Positions 8,605 to 17,673 of a stretch of 64,000 bases of DNA are shown here, one piece after another. The notes under the pieces are model-generated. The model was not told where the DNA came from. It did no database searches and saw nothing but the letters and a program-made list of their open reading frames with translations. Position 1 is the first letter of the stretch. The number at the start of each line of letters is the position of its first letter. This DNA is from Prevotellaceae bacterium. GTDB taxonomy: Bacteria; Bacteroidota; Bacteroidia; Bacteroidales; Bacteroidaceae. The DNA lies in assembly GCA_028726625.1 (NCBI GenBank), contig JAQYPT010000048.1, positions 111,853 to 175,852 of the forward strand, in the 5' to 3' direction. A program made the translations under genes and the position numbers.

Positions 8605-8636
8605 ACGGCAATGAGAACCAGTGTCCTCATTGCCGT
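8605..8636 (-). terminator. Rho-independent terminator of the secreted protein gene
   Basis: ACGGCAATGAG (8605-8615) pairs perfectly with CTCATTGCCGT (8626-8636). On the minus strand the hairpin is followed by a run of T. Confidence 0.8.
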
Positions 8637-8656
8637 GAAATAAAGTTTTAAGAGAC

Positions 8657-9910
8657 TTATTGAATGTAGAATGGTCGTTGCGTTCCTGTTCCGAAGAATT
8701 TCGTATTGCCATATTTGCCACCTCCTATGTAGTCTTGAGAGAATCCAAAGCATTTTGCCATGCGTTTTCCTCCTTCACCCTTACAGTCAACCCATGCAGC
8801 TACACGGCGACGAACGATGGCACCGAAGGCATTACGATCAATTTGCCAAGAAGTGTTGATGATGGACACCCGTCTTGGGTCTTCATCAGGCCACTGTGCT
8901 TTGATTGCTTTTACACAGCTGGCCAGCAGTGCCGCATTACCCATGTTCGACTTGGGCCAACTCTTGGTGTTTGCAGCAATGGCAGCAGCTCTTTCCTGTT
9001 CTTTCTTGGCTTTTTCTCTTGCCCATTGTGCTTCACGTTCTTTCTTTTCTGCCATCACAGTCTCGGGAGAGCGATAAGGATGTTGCTGGCGGAAGGTCTC
9101 GCTGGTTTGTGCCAGTACGTCCTTGATACCCTTCTCAAGTACAGCGTATTTGGTGTCGGTTGGCTTGAAAGTGCCATCGCCGATGAGCATTTCTCGGAAG
9201 TCCATCGCCATTTTCAGATAGTATTCTTTGGCTGCGTTTTGGGTCTCAGCGGCTCGTTTGGTCAGCCAAATATATGAGTCATAGCGTTCGTCACGATATT
9301 CTTCAAAATGTTCTTTCCTGTCTTTGTAGTCAATCTTGGTGGGTGTACTGCCATCCCACACTACTTTTTTCCAGTCTTCCAGCACAGTGCCGAATCGTTT
9401 TTTGTAGCCATCATAGTCTATATCGTAGAAGTGTGCTATGGTCTTGGCGCGATTGGCTAACTCGTTGTAGAGCCATATCATGCGTTCTTGGTTCTCGCCG
9501 AGCATTTTCTCGAGATTCTTCTCCTTGGTAGCTTTCTCGATACGGTAGAGATAGTACAGGGCGTTTTTCTCTATGTCCTTAGAATTGTTGAGTGGTTGCA
9601 GCTCGCCGTTGACCATACCTTTCCACTTGCACGATTGAAGAAATTCCCAGTCAGTGGTCTTGTAAGCACCATTATACAAAGGGTCATCGGTTCTGATGCC
9701 GATAACTCCTTTTTCTTTCTCGTACTCATCATCCTCCAGTCCTTTAGACCGTGCTTCAGCTTTTTGAACTACCTCCTTTTTTTTCTCCTTGGCTTTTTCC
9801 TCTACTTTGGCTTTTGCTTTCTTGAGCAGTCCGCCAAGTTGTGCCTGTGCAGGAGTGCCACAGAGAAGGCAGAAGAAGACAATGCCCATCAGTTTTTTTT
9901 CTGTTTTCAT
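8657..9910 (-). CDS. Secreted protein of unknown function with charged coiled-coil segments
   Basis: I do not recognise this 417-residue protein. It begins with a clear signal peptide (MKTEKKLMGIVFFCLLC...AQAQ, cut after about residue 23). A Lys/Glu-rich segment likely to form a helix or coiled coil follows (about 28-58). The central region is rich in aromatic and charged residues, there is a second charged helix (about 290-320), and the C-terminal part ends in a Gly-rich segment. No enzyme motif or membrane segment beyond the signal is visible. It is a single-gene unit with its own terminator, and a TACCTTTG box lies about 150 bases upstream. Export to the periplasm is likely; the role is unknown. 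Confidence 0.8.
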   Translation of the reverse strand: MKTEKKLMGIVFFCLLCGTPAQAQLGGLLKKAKAKVEEKAKEKKKEVVQKAEARSKGLEDDEYEKEKGVIGIRTDDPLYNGAYKTTDWEFLQSCKWKGMVNGELQPLNNSKDIEKNALYYLYRIEKATKEKNLEKMLGENQERMIWLYNELANRAKTIAHFYDIDYDGYKKRFGTVLEDWKKVVWDGSTPTKIDYKDRKEHFEEYRDERYDSYIWLTKRAAETQNAAKEYYLKMAMDFREMLIGDGTFKPTDTKYAVLEKGIKDVLAQTSETFRQQHPYRSPETVMAEKKEREAQWAREKAKKEQERAAAIAANTKSWPKSNMGNAALLASCVKAIKAQWPDEDPRRVSIINTSWQIDRNAFGAIVRRRVAAWVDCKGEGGKRMAKCFGFSQDYIGGGKYGNTKFFGTGTQRPFYIQ

Positions 9911-10056
9911 AATTTTGTGTTTAATAGGGTTTATTTTTGGATGATGACCATGGTGTGGCTACCATCTTTTTATCTTATGGTGTAGGTCTCGTTTTACTTG
10001 CGTTGTGACAGCTTAAATGATGAAAAATTCTGATGTCAGCGGAATTTTTGTCGAGG

Positions 10057-10064
10057 CAAAGGTA
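10057..10064 (-). promoter_or_regulatory. -7 element of the unknown secreted protein gene
   Basis: TACCTTTG on the minus strand, which implies a 5' leader of roughly 140 bases. The -33 box is not clear. Confidence 0.5.
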
Positions 10065-10252
10065 ATGAAAAGCAAGGACAGACACTGGGATTTTTCATTC
10101 TTGTTTCTTGCATTTTCCGTCAATCTCTTGGTTTCTAAGGTTACTTTATCTTGCTTCATTCTTCATGGCAAGAAATTAAATCGCTGAATTGCAGTTGTTT
10201 GGCAAGTCCATCTTTTTTTTAAATTTATTTTCTGTTTTTTGCTACTATTTAT

Positions 10253-10260
10253 TAAATTTG
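10253..10260 (+). promoter_or_regulatory. -7 element of the hybrid regulator gene
   Basis: TAAATTTG matches TAnnTTTG, 78 bases before the start codon. The -33 box is weak. Confidence 0.5.
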
Positions 10261-10338
10261 CACAGAGTAATGTATATCGTGATGTTCCGCTGATATAGAA
10301 AAGACGGTTCTATCCACCCTATCATAATCCAATCATCG

Positions 10339-13176
10339 ATGACACACCTTAAAGGGAATCGCATATTTCTATTACTTTGGCATACCCTGTCGTATTCGTT
10401 GCTTGTCTACTCAGGTTTTCTCATCATTATGGGTTGTACCTCTCGTTCGTCCTATATTGATGAGGCTGAGCGTAGTAAGGTTGATAGTCTTGTGAGCTTG
10501 GCAGTGGAAAGCGATTCGCTTGTTTCGGCTCAGAGGTATTGGGCGAGGGAGGGAAAGATGCTTGAAAGTGTGGTTGCGTTGCGTATGCTGGGAAAGAAAT
10601 ATCGCAATGAGAGCCGATTCGAGGAGGCGTTGCGTGTTCATCAGGAGGGACTTCGGCAGTCAGAAAAACTCAGAGATACACTGGAAATAGTGCAAGCACT
10701 CAACAATATCGGAACTGATTATCGCCGACTTGATGTATATGATTTGGCTACCAGTTACCATTATCGAGCGTTGCGGATTAGTGATGCCTGTGGTGACACT
10801 ACTTATATGTTTAGAAAAAATCGTGTGGTATCGCTCAATGGTTTGGCTAATGTTTACATGTCCATAGGCAATGACGAACGAGCCGACAGCGTTTTGCGTC
10901 TTGCATTGGCAGGCGAGACTGCTTTGAAGAGTGCCCTTGGTCAGGCAATCAACTGTGCTAATATTGGTTCTATTTTTGAAAAAAGGGGGCAAATAGATTC
11001 AGCTTGGGTATACTATAAACGTTCCATGGCATTCAACCGTGCCGCAGGAAGCCAATTGGGTATAGCTTTGTGTCATACATATTATGGTATGCTTTATGAG
11101 AAAGAGAAACGCTATGTCGATGCTCTTGCAGAACATAAAGAGGCATACCGCATGATGGCGGATTCGAAGGATGAATGGCATGCCATGAACAGCCTTATCT
11201 CCTTGGCGAGAATCAGATTGCGCATGGGAAATACAGACACTGCTCTTTTGCTGCTGCAAAAAGCCGAGCAGAAAGCTGGGAAGATTAAGTCTATAGGGCA
11301 TCTTTCAGAGGTTCACGCTCTATATGGAGAGGTGTACGAGAAACAGGGACGCTGGCAAGATGCCCTAAAGAGTCATCTCAAAGCAGACAGCTTTAGGGAA
11401 GAGTCGGTGAACATGGCGAAATTGAATCAGATACAGAATGTAACCATCCGCATGGAACGCAATATGCAGGAGTTGCGTATGGCTGAAGCGAAGAAGACGT
11501 TGGAGGCAGAACGAAGGTCTAAGTGGGTAGGCTTTGGGGTTCTTACCATCGTTTCAATGTTCTTGGCTATTCTTGCCGCCGCATGGTGGTATGTCTCTCG
11601 AAACAGACTGAGAACCCAACGAAAGCAAAAGGAATTGATTGCCATGCGCGATGAGTTCTTCACCAATGTTACACATGAATTTCGCACGCCACTCACAGTG
11701 ATACTTGGTCTGTGTAAAGAAATAGAGGATGACAACGAGGTGACGCACAGAATTCAGCATTTGGCAAAGACCGTTAAGCGGCAAGGAGACAACTTACTGG
11801 TTCTTGTCAACCAGCTTCTTGACATCTCGAAGATTAAGTCGGGAGGTCTTGGAAAAGCAGATATGTTCCATGGAGATATTTGTGCCTTTGCACGTATGGT
11901 GACAGGAGAATATATGGAGTACGCCAAAAGCCAGGGTGTAAATCTGGATTTTTCGTCTACGGAGGAAGTGATGACGGTCTTTTCTCCAGAGTATATGACG
12001 AAAATACTAACCAATCTTATAGGCAACGCATTGAAGTATACGCCTCAGAACGGTAGCATCAATGTGGGACTTATGGTTGAGAGAGAAACTTTTCGTATCT
12101 TCGTGAAGGATACAGGTGAAGGTATACCACCCGACGCCATACCCCATATCTTCGAACCCTTTTATCAAGTGCCAGATAACAAGGCGGTCAATGGAAGTGG
12201 TATAGGTTTGGTCCTTGTAAACCAAATTGTATCTTCATTGGGTGGACATGTTGAAGTAAGTAGCGAGTTGGGTGTGGGGAGTCGTTTCGAGGTCATACTT
12301 CCGTTGCATACTCGCCATGAAACAGTGCCAGAGTGGAGCGGGAACATCGACAAGGAGCCATTCAATCACCAGCATGAAACTTCAAGTTTTCCTCGAGATG
12401 CAATAATCACAGAATACGAACGTCCACGTCTACTCATAGTAGAAGATAATGCAGACGTGGCACAGTATATGGGGAGACGGTTGCAAGGAGAGTACGATGT
12501 CTTTTATGCCACTGATGGTGAGATGGGACTGACAAAGGCAAAGGAAGTGGTACCCGATATTGTAGTAGCAGACTTGATGATGCCTATTTTGGACGGACTT
12601 TCCATGTGTCGCAAAATGCGTGAAGATGAAGTGGTGAGCCATATCCCAGTTGTCGTGGTCACAGCAAAGGTTACCGAGGACGATCGCATCAAAGTGTTTG
12701 AAGCAGGTGCTGATGCTTATATGCAAAAACCTTTCAGTGCAAGCGAATTAAGTGTTAGATTGCGAGGACTGCTGGAGCAACGAAAGAGGCTTCAAATAAA
12801 GTATGCCAATGATATGGAAGGACATGTCAAGGCGAAAGGACGAGATCGGACAGAATTGCAATTCTTGGCAAAAGTGGTAGATTGCGTGTATCAGCAGTTG
12901 AGGAAATGTGAGCCAGCGGATGTACACACGGTGGCAATCCGAATGTGCATGAGTGAGAGCCAGTTTTATCGAAAGATACTCTCCGTGACAGGTGAGCCAC
13001 CCGCAAGCTATATCCGGCATATCAAGATAAGGTGTGCCAAGCAGTTGTTGCGCGAGAAACCTGAGTTAAGCATGGCTGAAGTCGCTCAATTCAGTGGCTT
13101 TGGTGACTATTCTGGCTTTGTTAGGGCATTCAAGAATGAGTGTGGTGTGTCTCCCCGACAATTTGTTAGAAGCTAA
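10339..13176 (+). CDS. Hybrid two-component regulator: TPR sensor, histidine kinase, receiver, AraC-type DNA-binding domain
   Basis: One-piece sensor and transcription factor of 945 residues. The N-terminus carries a hydrophobic export segment ending in MGC33, a possible lipidation site. About 60-375 are helical TPR repeats, probably periplasmic. A membrane span lies at 396-419. The HisKA domain has the H-box with H446 (TNVTHEFRTP). The HATPase domain has NLIGNALKYTP (about 559) and DTGEGIP (about 591). The receiver domain has phosphoacceptor D745 (ADLMMP), and an AraC helix-turn-helix pair spans about 855-945. The sensor is TPR, not the beta-propeller Y_Y_Y type used for glycan utilisation loci, and no SusCD genes adjoin. 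The likely target is unknown; the M16 peptidase gene follows directly. Confidence 0.92.
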   Translation: MTHLKGNRIFLLLWHTLSYSLLVYSGFLIIMGCTSRSSYIDEAERSKVDSLVSLAVESDSLVSAQRYWAREGKMLESVVALRMLGKKYRNESRFEEALRVHQEGLRQSEKLRDTLEIVQALNNIGTDYRRLDVYDLATSYHYRALRISDACGDTTYMFRKNRVVSLNGLANVYMSIGNDERADSVLRLALAGETALKSALGQAINCANIGSIFEKRGQIDSAWVYYKRSMAFNRAAGSQLGIALCHTYYGMLYEKEKRYVDALAEHKEAYRMMADSKDEWHAMNSLISLARIRLRMGNTDTALLLLQKAEQKAGKIKSIGHLSEVHALYGEVYEKQGRWQDALKSHLKADSFREESVNMAKLNQIQNVTIRMERNMQELRMAEAKKTLEAERRSKWVGFGVLTIVSMFLAILAAAWWYVSRNRLRTQRKQKELIAMRDEFFTNVTHEFRTPLTVILGLCKEIEDDNEVTHRIQHLAKTVKRQGDNLLVLVNQLLDISKIKSGGLGKADMFHGDICAFARMVTGEYMEYAKSQGVNLDFSSTEEVMTVFSPEYMTKILTNLIGNALKYTPQNGSINVGLMVERETFRIFVKDTGEGIPPDAIPHIFEPFYQVPDNKAVNGSGIGLVLVNQIVSSLGGHVEVSSELGVGSRFEVILPLHTRHETVPEWSGNIDKEPFNHQHETSSFPRDAIITEYERPRLLIVEDNADVAQYMGRRLQGEYDVFYATDGEMGLTKAKEVVPDIVVADLMMPILDGLSMCRKMREDEVVSHIPVVVVTAKVTEDDRIKVFEAGADAYMQKPFSASELSVRLRGLLEQRKRLQIKYANDMEGHVKAKGRDRTELQFLAKVVDCVYQQLRKCEPADVHTVAIRMCMSESQFYRKILSVTGEPPASYIRHIKIRCAKQLLREKPELSMAEVAQFSGFGDYSGFVRAFKNECGVSPRQFVRS

Positions 13177-13261
13177 GAGCTAATATGGCAAATAATATTT
13201 GGAATCGTGTATGATGTTATACTCAAGAAATATATTTTTTTTTAATACAAATATTTTAATT

Positions 13262-16084
13262 ATGAAGATCAGACATCTTTTCTGTGCAGTATTGCTGTTA
13301 TGTGCAGGTATGCTGCATGCTCAAATGCAGATGCCGCCCGTACCGGTAGACACTGCTGTGAGAATGGGTAAGCTCGACAATGGCTTAACCTATTTTATTC
13401 GTTACAACAACTGGCCCGAACACCGTGCAAACTTTTACATTGCACAGAAGGTGGGGTCTATTCAAGAGGAAGAAAGTCAGCGAGGACTGGCGCATTTCTT
13501 GGAACACATGGCCTTTAATGGCAGCGACAACTTCAAAGGTAACGACCTCATTGAGTACTTGCGCTCCATTGGTGTGGAGTTTGGAAGCGACCTCAATGCT
13601 TACACCTCCATCGACCAAACAGTTTACAACATTGACAATGTGCCCACTACCCGGCAGAGTTCGCTCGACTCTTGCTTGTTGATATTGCGCGATTGGTCTA
13701 CGGGTTTGACACTCGATCCAAAGGAGATTGACAAGGAGCGTGGTGTGATACATGAGGAATGGCGACTACGTACCAGCGCACAGAGCCGCATGTTTGAGCG
13801 TAATCTGCCCAAACTGTATCCGGGAAGCAAGTATGGTGTGCGTTATCCTATCGGTCTGATGAGTGTCGTAGACAACTTCTCGCCCAAGGAATTGCGTGAC
13901 TATTATGAGAAATGGTATCATCCTTCTAACCAAGGCATCATTGTGATTGGCGACGTAGACGTTAATCATACCGAGGCAATGATCAAGAAACTCTTCGGTG
14001 GTATCAAGAATCCAGCCAACCAAGCTCCTGTGCTTGATGAGCCAGTACCTGATACAGCTGAGCCAATCGTTATCATTGACAAGGATAAAGAGCAGCGAAC
14101 CAACAACGTACAGGTGATGTTCAAGCACGATACTTACCCCGATTCATTGAAAAACTCCGTCGAATATATCGTCTATGGTTATTTGAAAGGAGCCGCACTC
14201 AACATGCTGAACGATCGCTATACCGAAGCAGCACAAAAGGCAGACTGCCCATACGTGGGTGCTGGAGCCAGTGATGACAACTATATTTTTGCGAAGACAA
14301 AAGATGCGTTCAGTATCTTTGCCCAACCCAAAGACCCCTCGCAACTTGCCGCTTCGCTCACCGCAGCTGTGGTAGAAGCACGCCGTGCCGTTGAATTTGG
14401 ATTCACCCCAACCGAATACGATCGCTATAAAGCCAACCTGTTGAGTAGCCTTGACAAGGCATACAGCAACAAAGACAAGCGCAAGAACACACAGTTTTTC
14501 AACGAATGTCTGGGTTATTTCTTGACCAACGAGCCCATGCCGTCCATCGATTACACCTATCAACTGATGAAGCAGATGGTTCCTGCCATTCCAGTTGAGG
14601 CGGTCAACGAATACATGAAGCAGCTGATTCCCAAGAACGACAGCAACATTGTCATTGTGAACTTTAACAACGAGAAAGAGGGTGCCGTGTATCCAACCCG
14701 TCAAGAACTGCTCGCTGCCCTCCAAACGGCTAAACAACAGCAGGTAACGGCATACGTTGACAACGTGAAGAACGAACCGTTGATTACGAAAAAACCGACC
14801 CCTGGAACCATCAAGAGTGAGAAGAAGAACGATAAATTGGGGTACACGGAGCTGAAACTGTCTAACGGTGCGACGGTTGTGCTCAAGCATACCGACTTGA
14901 AGAAGGATGAGGTGCTGCTGTCGGCAGAGGGCTTTGGAGGCTCTTCGTTATACGGTGAGAAGGATTATCTCAACGCCAAGATGTTTGATGAAGTGATTGC
15001 AAATAGCGGATTGGGACAGTTCTCGCTGACCGAACTGCAAAAAGCATTGGCCGGTAAGATTGCCAATGTCAACCTGTCATTGGGCTTTAAGAATAGCTCG
15101 GCATCGGGGTCATCCACGCCCAAGGATGTAGAAACGATGCTGCAAATGCTGTATCTCTACTTCACTGGCATCAACAAAGACCAGAAATCGTACGACAACC
15201 TCATCAGTCAGTACAAGGTAAGTCTGAAAAATCGCTCGCTCTCGCCGGAGGTGGCCCTCTCTGATTCGCTCACGGCGACGATGTATGGGCACAATCCACG
15301 GTTGACTCCTGTCAAAGCAGATGACCTGCCAAACGTATCTTACGACCGCATCTTGGCCATGGCCAAGGAGCGTACGGCCAATGCGGCAGCATGGACATTC
15401 ACCCTCATTGGAAACTATGACGAGACTACCATCCGCCCCTTGATTTGTCAATACATTGCCAGTCTGCCCTCACAGAATAAGATTGTGAAGGGACATCGCG
15501 TGACCTTCCTGCAGAAAGGCAAGATAGACAACACCTTCAAGCGCAAGATGGAAACACCTAAGTCAACGGCTTATAAGATATGGTACAACGAAGACATGCC
15601 TTACACCGTGGAGAATGATGTTAAAGCATCCATCGCTGGACAGGTGTTGTCGATGGTTTATTTGCAGAAGATTCGTGAGGATGCCGGTGCAGCCTACTCG
15701 TGTGGGGCACAAGGTGCAGCAACTATCGACGATGATTATCACGTGATTCAATTATTGGGCTTTTGCCCCATGAAGCCAGAGAAGAAGGAATTGGCCCTGA
15801 GCATCATGGAGAGTGCCGTGCAAGAGCTCACCAAGACGGTGGATGCCACGATGGTTGACAAGATTAAAGCCGTGATGCTGAAGCAGGCGGATGATGTGGC
15901 TAAGACCAATCGTTATTGGAATGGTGTGGTGGATTTGTATCGTAAGCACGGTATTGACACGCACACAGATTATAAGAAGGTGATTAGCGCACAGACACCA
16001 CAGACCATCGCCGCCTTTATGAAAGAATTCTTGAAGGCCGGAAACTACATCTCGGTAACCATGTTGCCGGAAGAAAACAAGTAA
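13262..16084 (+). CDS. Secreted M16-family zinc metallopeptidase
   Basis: Insulinase/pitrilysin-type metallopeptidase of 940 residues, exported by a signal peptide (MKIRHLFCAVLLLCAGMLHA, cut near 20-21). The inverted zinc motif HFLEH is at residues 78-82, with downstream acidic ligands in the ERGVIHEEW stretch. Two M16 half-barrels, with a second inactive-looking repeat, make up the rest, as in two-domain M16 proteins that form a closed chamber around peptides. ATG 13262 was chosen over the in-frame 13199 because it opens a clean signal peptide. It lies 85 bases behind the hybrid regulator and may be read with it. Two hairpins follow the stop. Confidence 0.92.
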   Translation: MKIRHLFCAVLLLCAGMLHAQMQMPPVPVDTAVRMGKLDNGLTYFIRYNNWPEHRANFYIAQKVGSIQEEESQRGLAHFLEHMAFNGSDNFKGNDLIEYLRSIGVEFGSDLNAYTSIDQTVYNIDNVPTTRQSSLDSCLLILRDWSTGLTLDPKEIDKERGVIHEEWRLRTSAQSRMFERNLPKLYPGSKYGVRYPIGLMSVVDNFSPKELRDYYEKWYHPSNQGIIVIGDVDVNHTEAMIKKLFGGIKNPANQAPVLDEPVPDTAEPIVIIDKDKEQRTNNVQVMFKHDTYPDSLKNSVEYIVYGYLKGAALNMLNDRYTEAAQKADCPYVGAGASDDNYIFAKTKDAFSIFAQPKDPSQLAASLTAAVVEARRAVEFGFTPTEYDRYKANLLSSLDKAYSNKDKRKNTQFFNECLGYFLTNEPMPSIDYTYQLMKQMVPAIPVEAVNEYMKQLIPKNDSNIVIVNFNNEKEGAVYPTRQELLAALQTAKQQQVTAYVDNVKNEPLITKKPTPGTIKSEKKNDKLGYTELKLSNGATVVLKHTDLKKDEVLLSAEGFGGSSLYGEKDYLNAKMFDEVIANSGLGQFSLTELQKALAGKIANVNLSLGFKNSSASGSSTPKDVETMLQMLYLYFTGINKDQKSYDNLISQYKVSLKNRSLSPEVALSDSLTATMYGHNPRLTPVKADDLPNVSYDRILAMAKERTANAAAWTFTLIGNYDETTIRPLICQYIASLPSQNKIVKGHRVTFLQKGKIDNTFKRKMETPKSTAYKIWYNEDMPYTVENDVKASIAGQVLSMVYLQKIREDAGAAYSCGAQGAATIDDDYHVIQLLGFCPMKPEKKELALSIMESAVQELTKTVDATMVDKIKAVMLKQADDVAKTNRYWNGVVDLYRKHGIDTHTDYKKVISAQTPQTIAAFMKEFLKAGNYISVTMLPEENK

Positions 16085-16111
16085 GTAATGGGGCGACAGC
16101 CTCACCCCCAA

Positions 16112-16132
16112 CCCCTCCCCAAAAGGGAGGGG
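16112..16132. repeat. GC-rich hairpin after the M16 gene
   Basis: CCCCTCCC (16112-16119) pairs with GGGAGGGG (16125-16132). Such C-rich/G-rich hairpins are frequent dispersed elements in Bacteroidota, and this one may also help termination. Confidence 0.55.
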
Positions 16133-16160
16133 AGTGGTTAGCTTGTTTGTTCACAGGTAT

Positions 16161-16197
16161 TGCCATTGAACTTGATCAATAGTTCAATGGCATTTTT
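16161..16197 (+). terminator. Rho-independent terminator of the M16 peptidase gene
   Basis: TGCCATTGAACT (16161-16172) pairs perfectly with AGTTCAATGGCA (16181-16192), followed by five T. Confidence 0.85.
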
Positions 16198-16205
16198 CAT
16201 TGTGG

Positions 16206-16480
16206 CAGGTTACGGCACGTTACGAAACATCGTAGGGGCGTGATTCATCACGTTCCGTTCGCAAGTAGGGACATTTTAGGGGCGTGATTCATCACGTTAC
16301 GTATGAGTAGACACGTTGAATGATTAGTTTTACGACGTTTCGGTACGTGGTGAATCACGCCCCGTATCAGCAAATACGTTGAATGATTGGGCTCATGATG
16401 TGTCGGAACATGATAAATCACGCCCCAACGTTTGCAATGATTGCGCGCGGAACGTGATAAATCTCGCCCCTACGGCACTG
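16206..16480. repeat. Cluster of five REP-like palindromic units
   Basis: Five short units with the core GGGGCGTGATTCATCACG or its reverse lie at about 16233-16257, 16277-16301, 16341-16365, 16404-16430 and 16447-16475. The first two are in one orientation and the last three in the other. Each core contains the small palindrome CGTGAT/ATCACG. The spacer ACGTTGAATGATT also occurs twice (about 16313 and 16376). A degenerate single unit stands at 27679-27711. No transposase of the REP-associated type is in the window. Confidence 0.75.
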
Positions 16481-16627
16481 TTATCGTTTCATCATACTGA
16501 ACCAAAACATCCATACTCAAAGCAGAATGTGAATTGTCCTTATTTCAACTTCATCACTTTCTCACAAAAAGTTTGTAACCTATTGCTCACCTATCTTGTG
16601 TTTTTCTGTTTGAAAGACGCAGTTCTC

Positions 16628-16829
16628 CACGGGCTGTAAGCCCAAAAGCTTATAGCCCAGGGCAGTGCCCTGGGAATGGATTACGTTGTGGAATATGCGC
16701 CCTGTAAGGGCAAAAGCGTTTGAACATGATTGTGTTGTGCTTGCCTTTGCCCTTGCAGGGCGTACACTTAATCACACGATTACCCAGGGCGCTGCCCTGG
16801 GCTGTAGGCTTTTGGGCTTTCAGCCCGTG
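16628..16829. repeat. Nested 200-bp imperfect palindrome
   Basis: The outer arms, CACGGGCTG...CCCTGGG (16628-16673) and CCCAGGGC...CAGCCCGTG (16783-16829), are near-perfect inverted copies, and each arm contains its own small palindromes. An inner pair (16697-16718 with 16742-16763) is also inverted. It resembles a class of GC-rich palindromic intergenic repeats of Bacteroidota. The rest of the gap (16476-16627 and 16830-17025) shows no gene or motif that I recognise. Confidence 0.75.
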
Positions 16830-17025
16830 TCATTCTCATGCCGTTTTTCAATAAAATAAGTTGTGGACTATTTCCTGACCTTGACATAACTCCAACCTGT
16901 ACCTGTAGGTTGCTGGTGCGCTGTGTGTTTGAATCAAATCGTGTGACACAACGATGAAGTCAAAAGATTGGAGCGTAAAAGCGGCACAAAACGCCCATGC
17001 TCAGGGCGGAATTTCAATTGTCCTT

Positions 17026-17405
17026 TTTCTTGACAAACACCTCTTCACCTTTGGCGTATTTGTAAACAACATCCCTGCTTGCTGTAAATATGGGAAATAT
17101 GAGGCTGTTTTGTAATGCCTTGTGTGTCATTGTGTTGTGATAAATTGCGGACTTTTCAATCCTCTTTGACACATGTTTGTCTTGCAAAAGCATTGAGATT
17201 GGCTGGCAATAGCAATGCTTTAACGCTGCAAACCCATTTGAATGACAGACCAAACACATGCAAATAGGCCGTAATTTTCGATGTTTTAAGTCGAAAATAT
17301 CGATTTTCTTCGCTTTTTATCCCATTGATGCATCCTGTAAGCATAGTTAATTTTTCTATTTCATCACTTTACACATGCCGTTTTATAGGTACTTTTTTAG
17401 GACAA
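17026..17405 (+). repeat. Dispersed intergenic repeat, copy A
   Basis: About 380 AT-rich bases alignable by eye along their length with 36714-37100 and 54362-54755. Landmarks are TTCTTGACAA at the left, a stretch GCATCCTG towards the right, and GCCGTTTTA followed by a T-run at the end. A 39-base inner module (17183-17222) is in the opposite orientation to that in copy B. Short open frames in it are not conserved between copies, so it looks non-coding. It ends about 230 bases before the metK promoter. Confidence 0.65.
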
Positions 17406-17635
17406 AAAGTGTCAGTCAAACGAGCCAAAGAAGCATGAAAACAGTTCGGGCATGTCCACTTTTTGCCGTTATCATCTTTTGGTCGGCGCTTCGCAGAACC
17501 ATCATTCAAAGGCGTGTAAACATAGTGCTTCCATACCAATGGCCTGTTGCGAGTTGGCACTGATTGGCGAGCATGCGGAAACGCTATAAAGGAGTTAAAA
17601 TAAAGCAGATGCGTGACAGATTGTGTTTTTTTTGC

Positions 17636-17643
17636 TAACTTTG
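17636..17643 (+). promoter_or_regulatory. -7 element of metK
   Basis: TAACTTTG matches TAnnTTTG, 30 bases before the metK start. The -33 box is poor. Confidence 0.6.
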
Positions 17644-17673
17644 CATGTTCAACAAACAACAAGAATTATAGAT

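Larger units (their letters stand above)
9911..10338. other. Divergent intergenic region with promoters only
   Basis: About 430 AT-rich bases between divergent genes. Only a promoter-like box on each strand (10057-10064 minus, 10253-10260 plus) was found. No gene, RNA or repeat was recognised. Confidence 0.6.

Noticed and set aside
16379..16859. Short frames in the repeat-rich gap
   Set aside because: They consist of palindromic repeat sequence and show no protein-like composition.
17406..17673. SAM riboswitch before metK
   Set aside because: The predicted transcript leader is only about 25 bases after the -7 box at 17636, and no SAM-aptamer motif was recognised.
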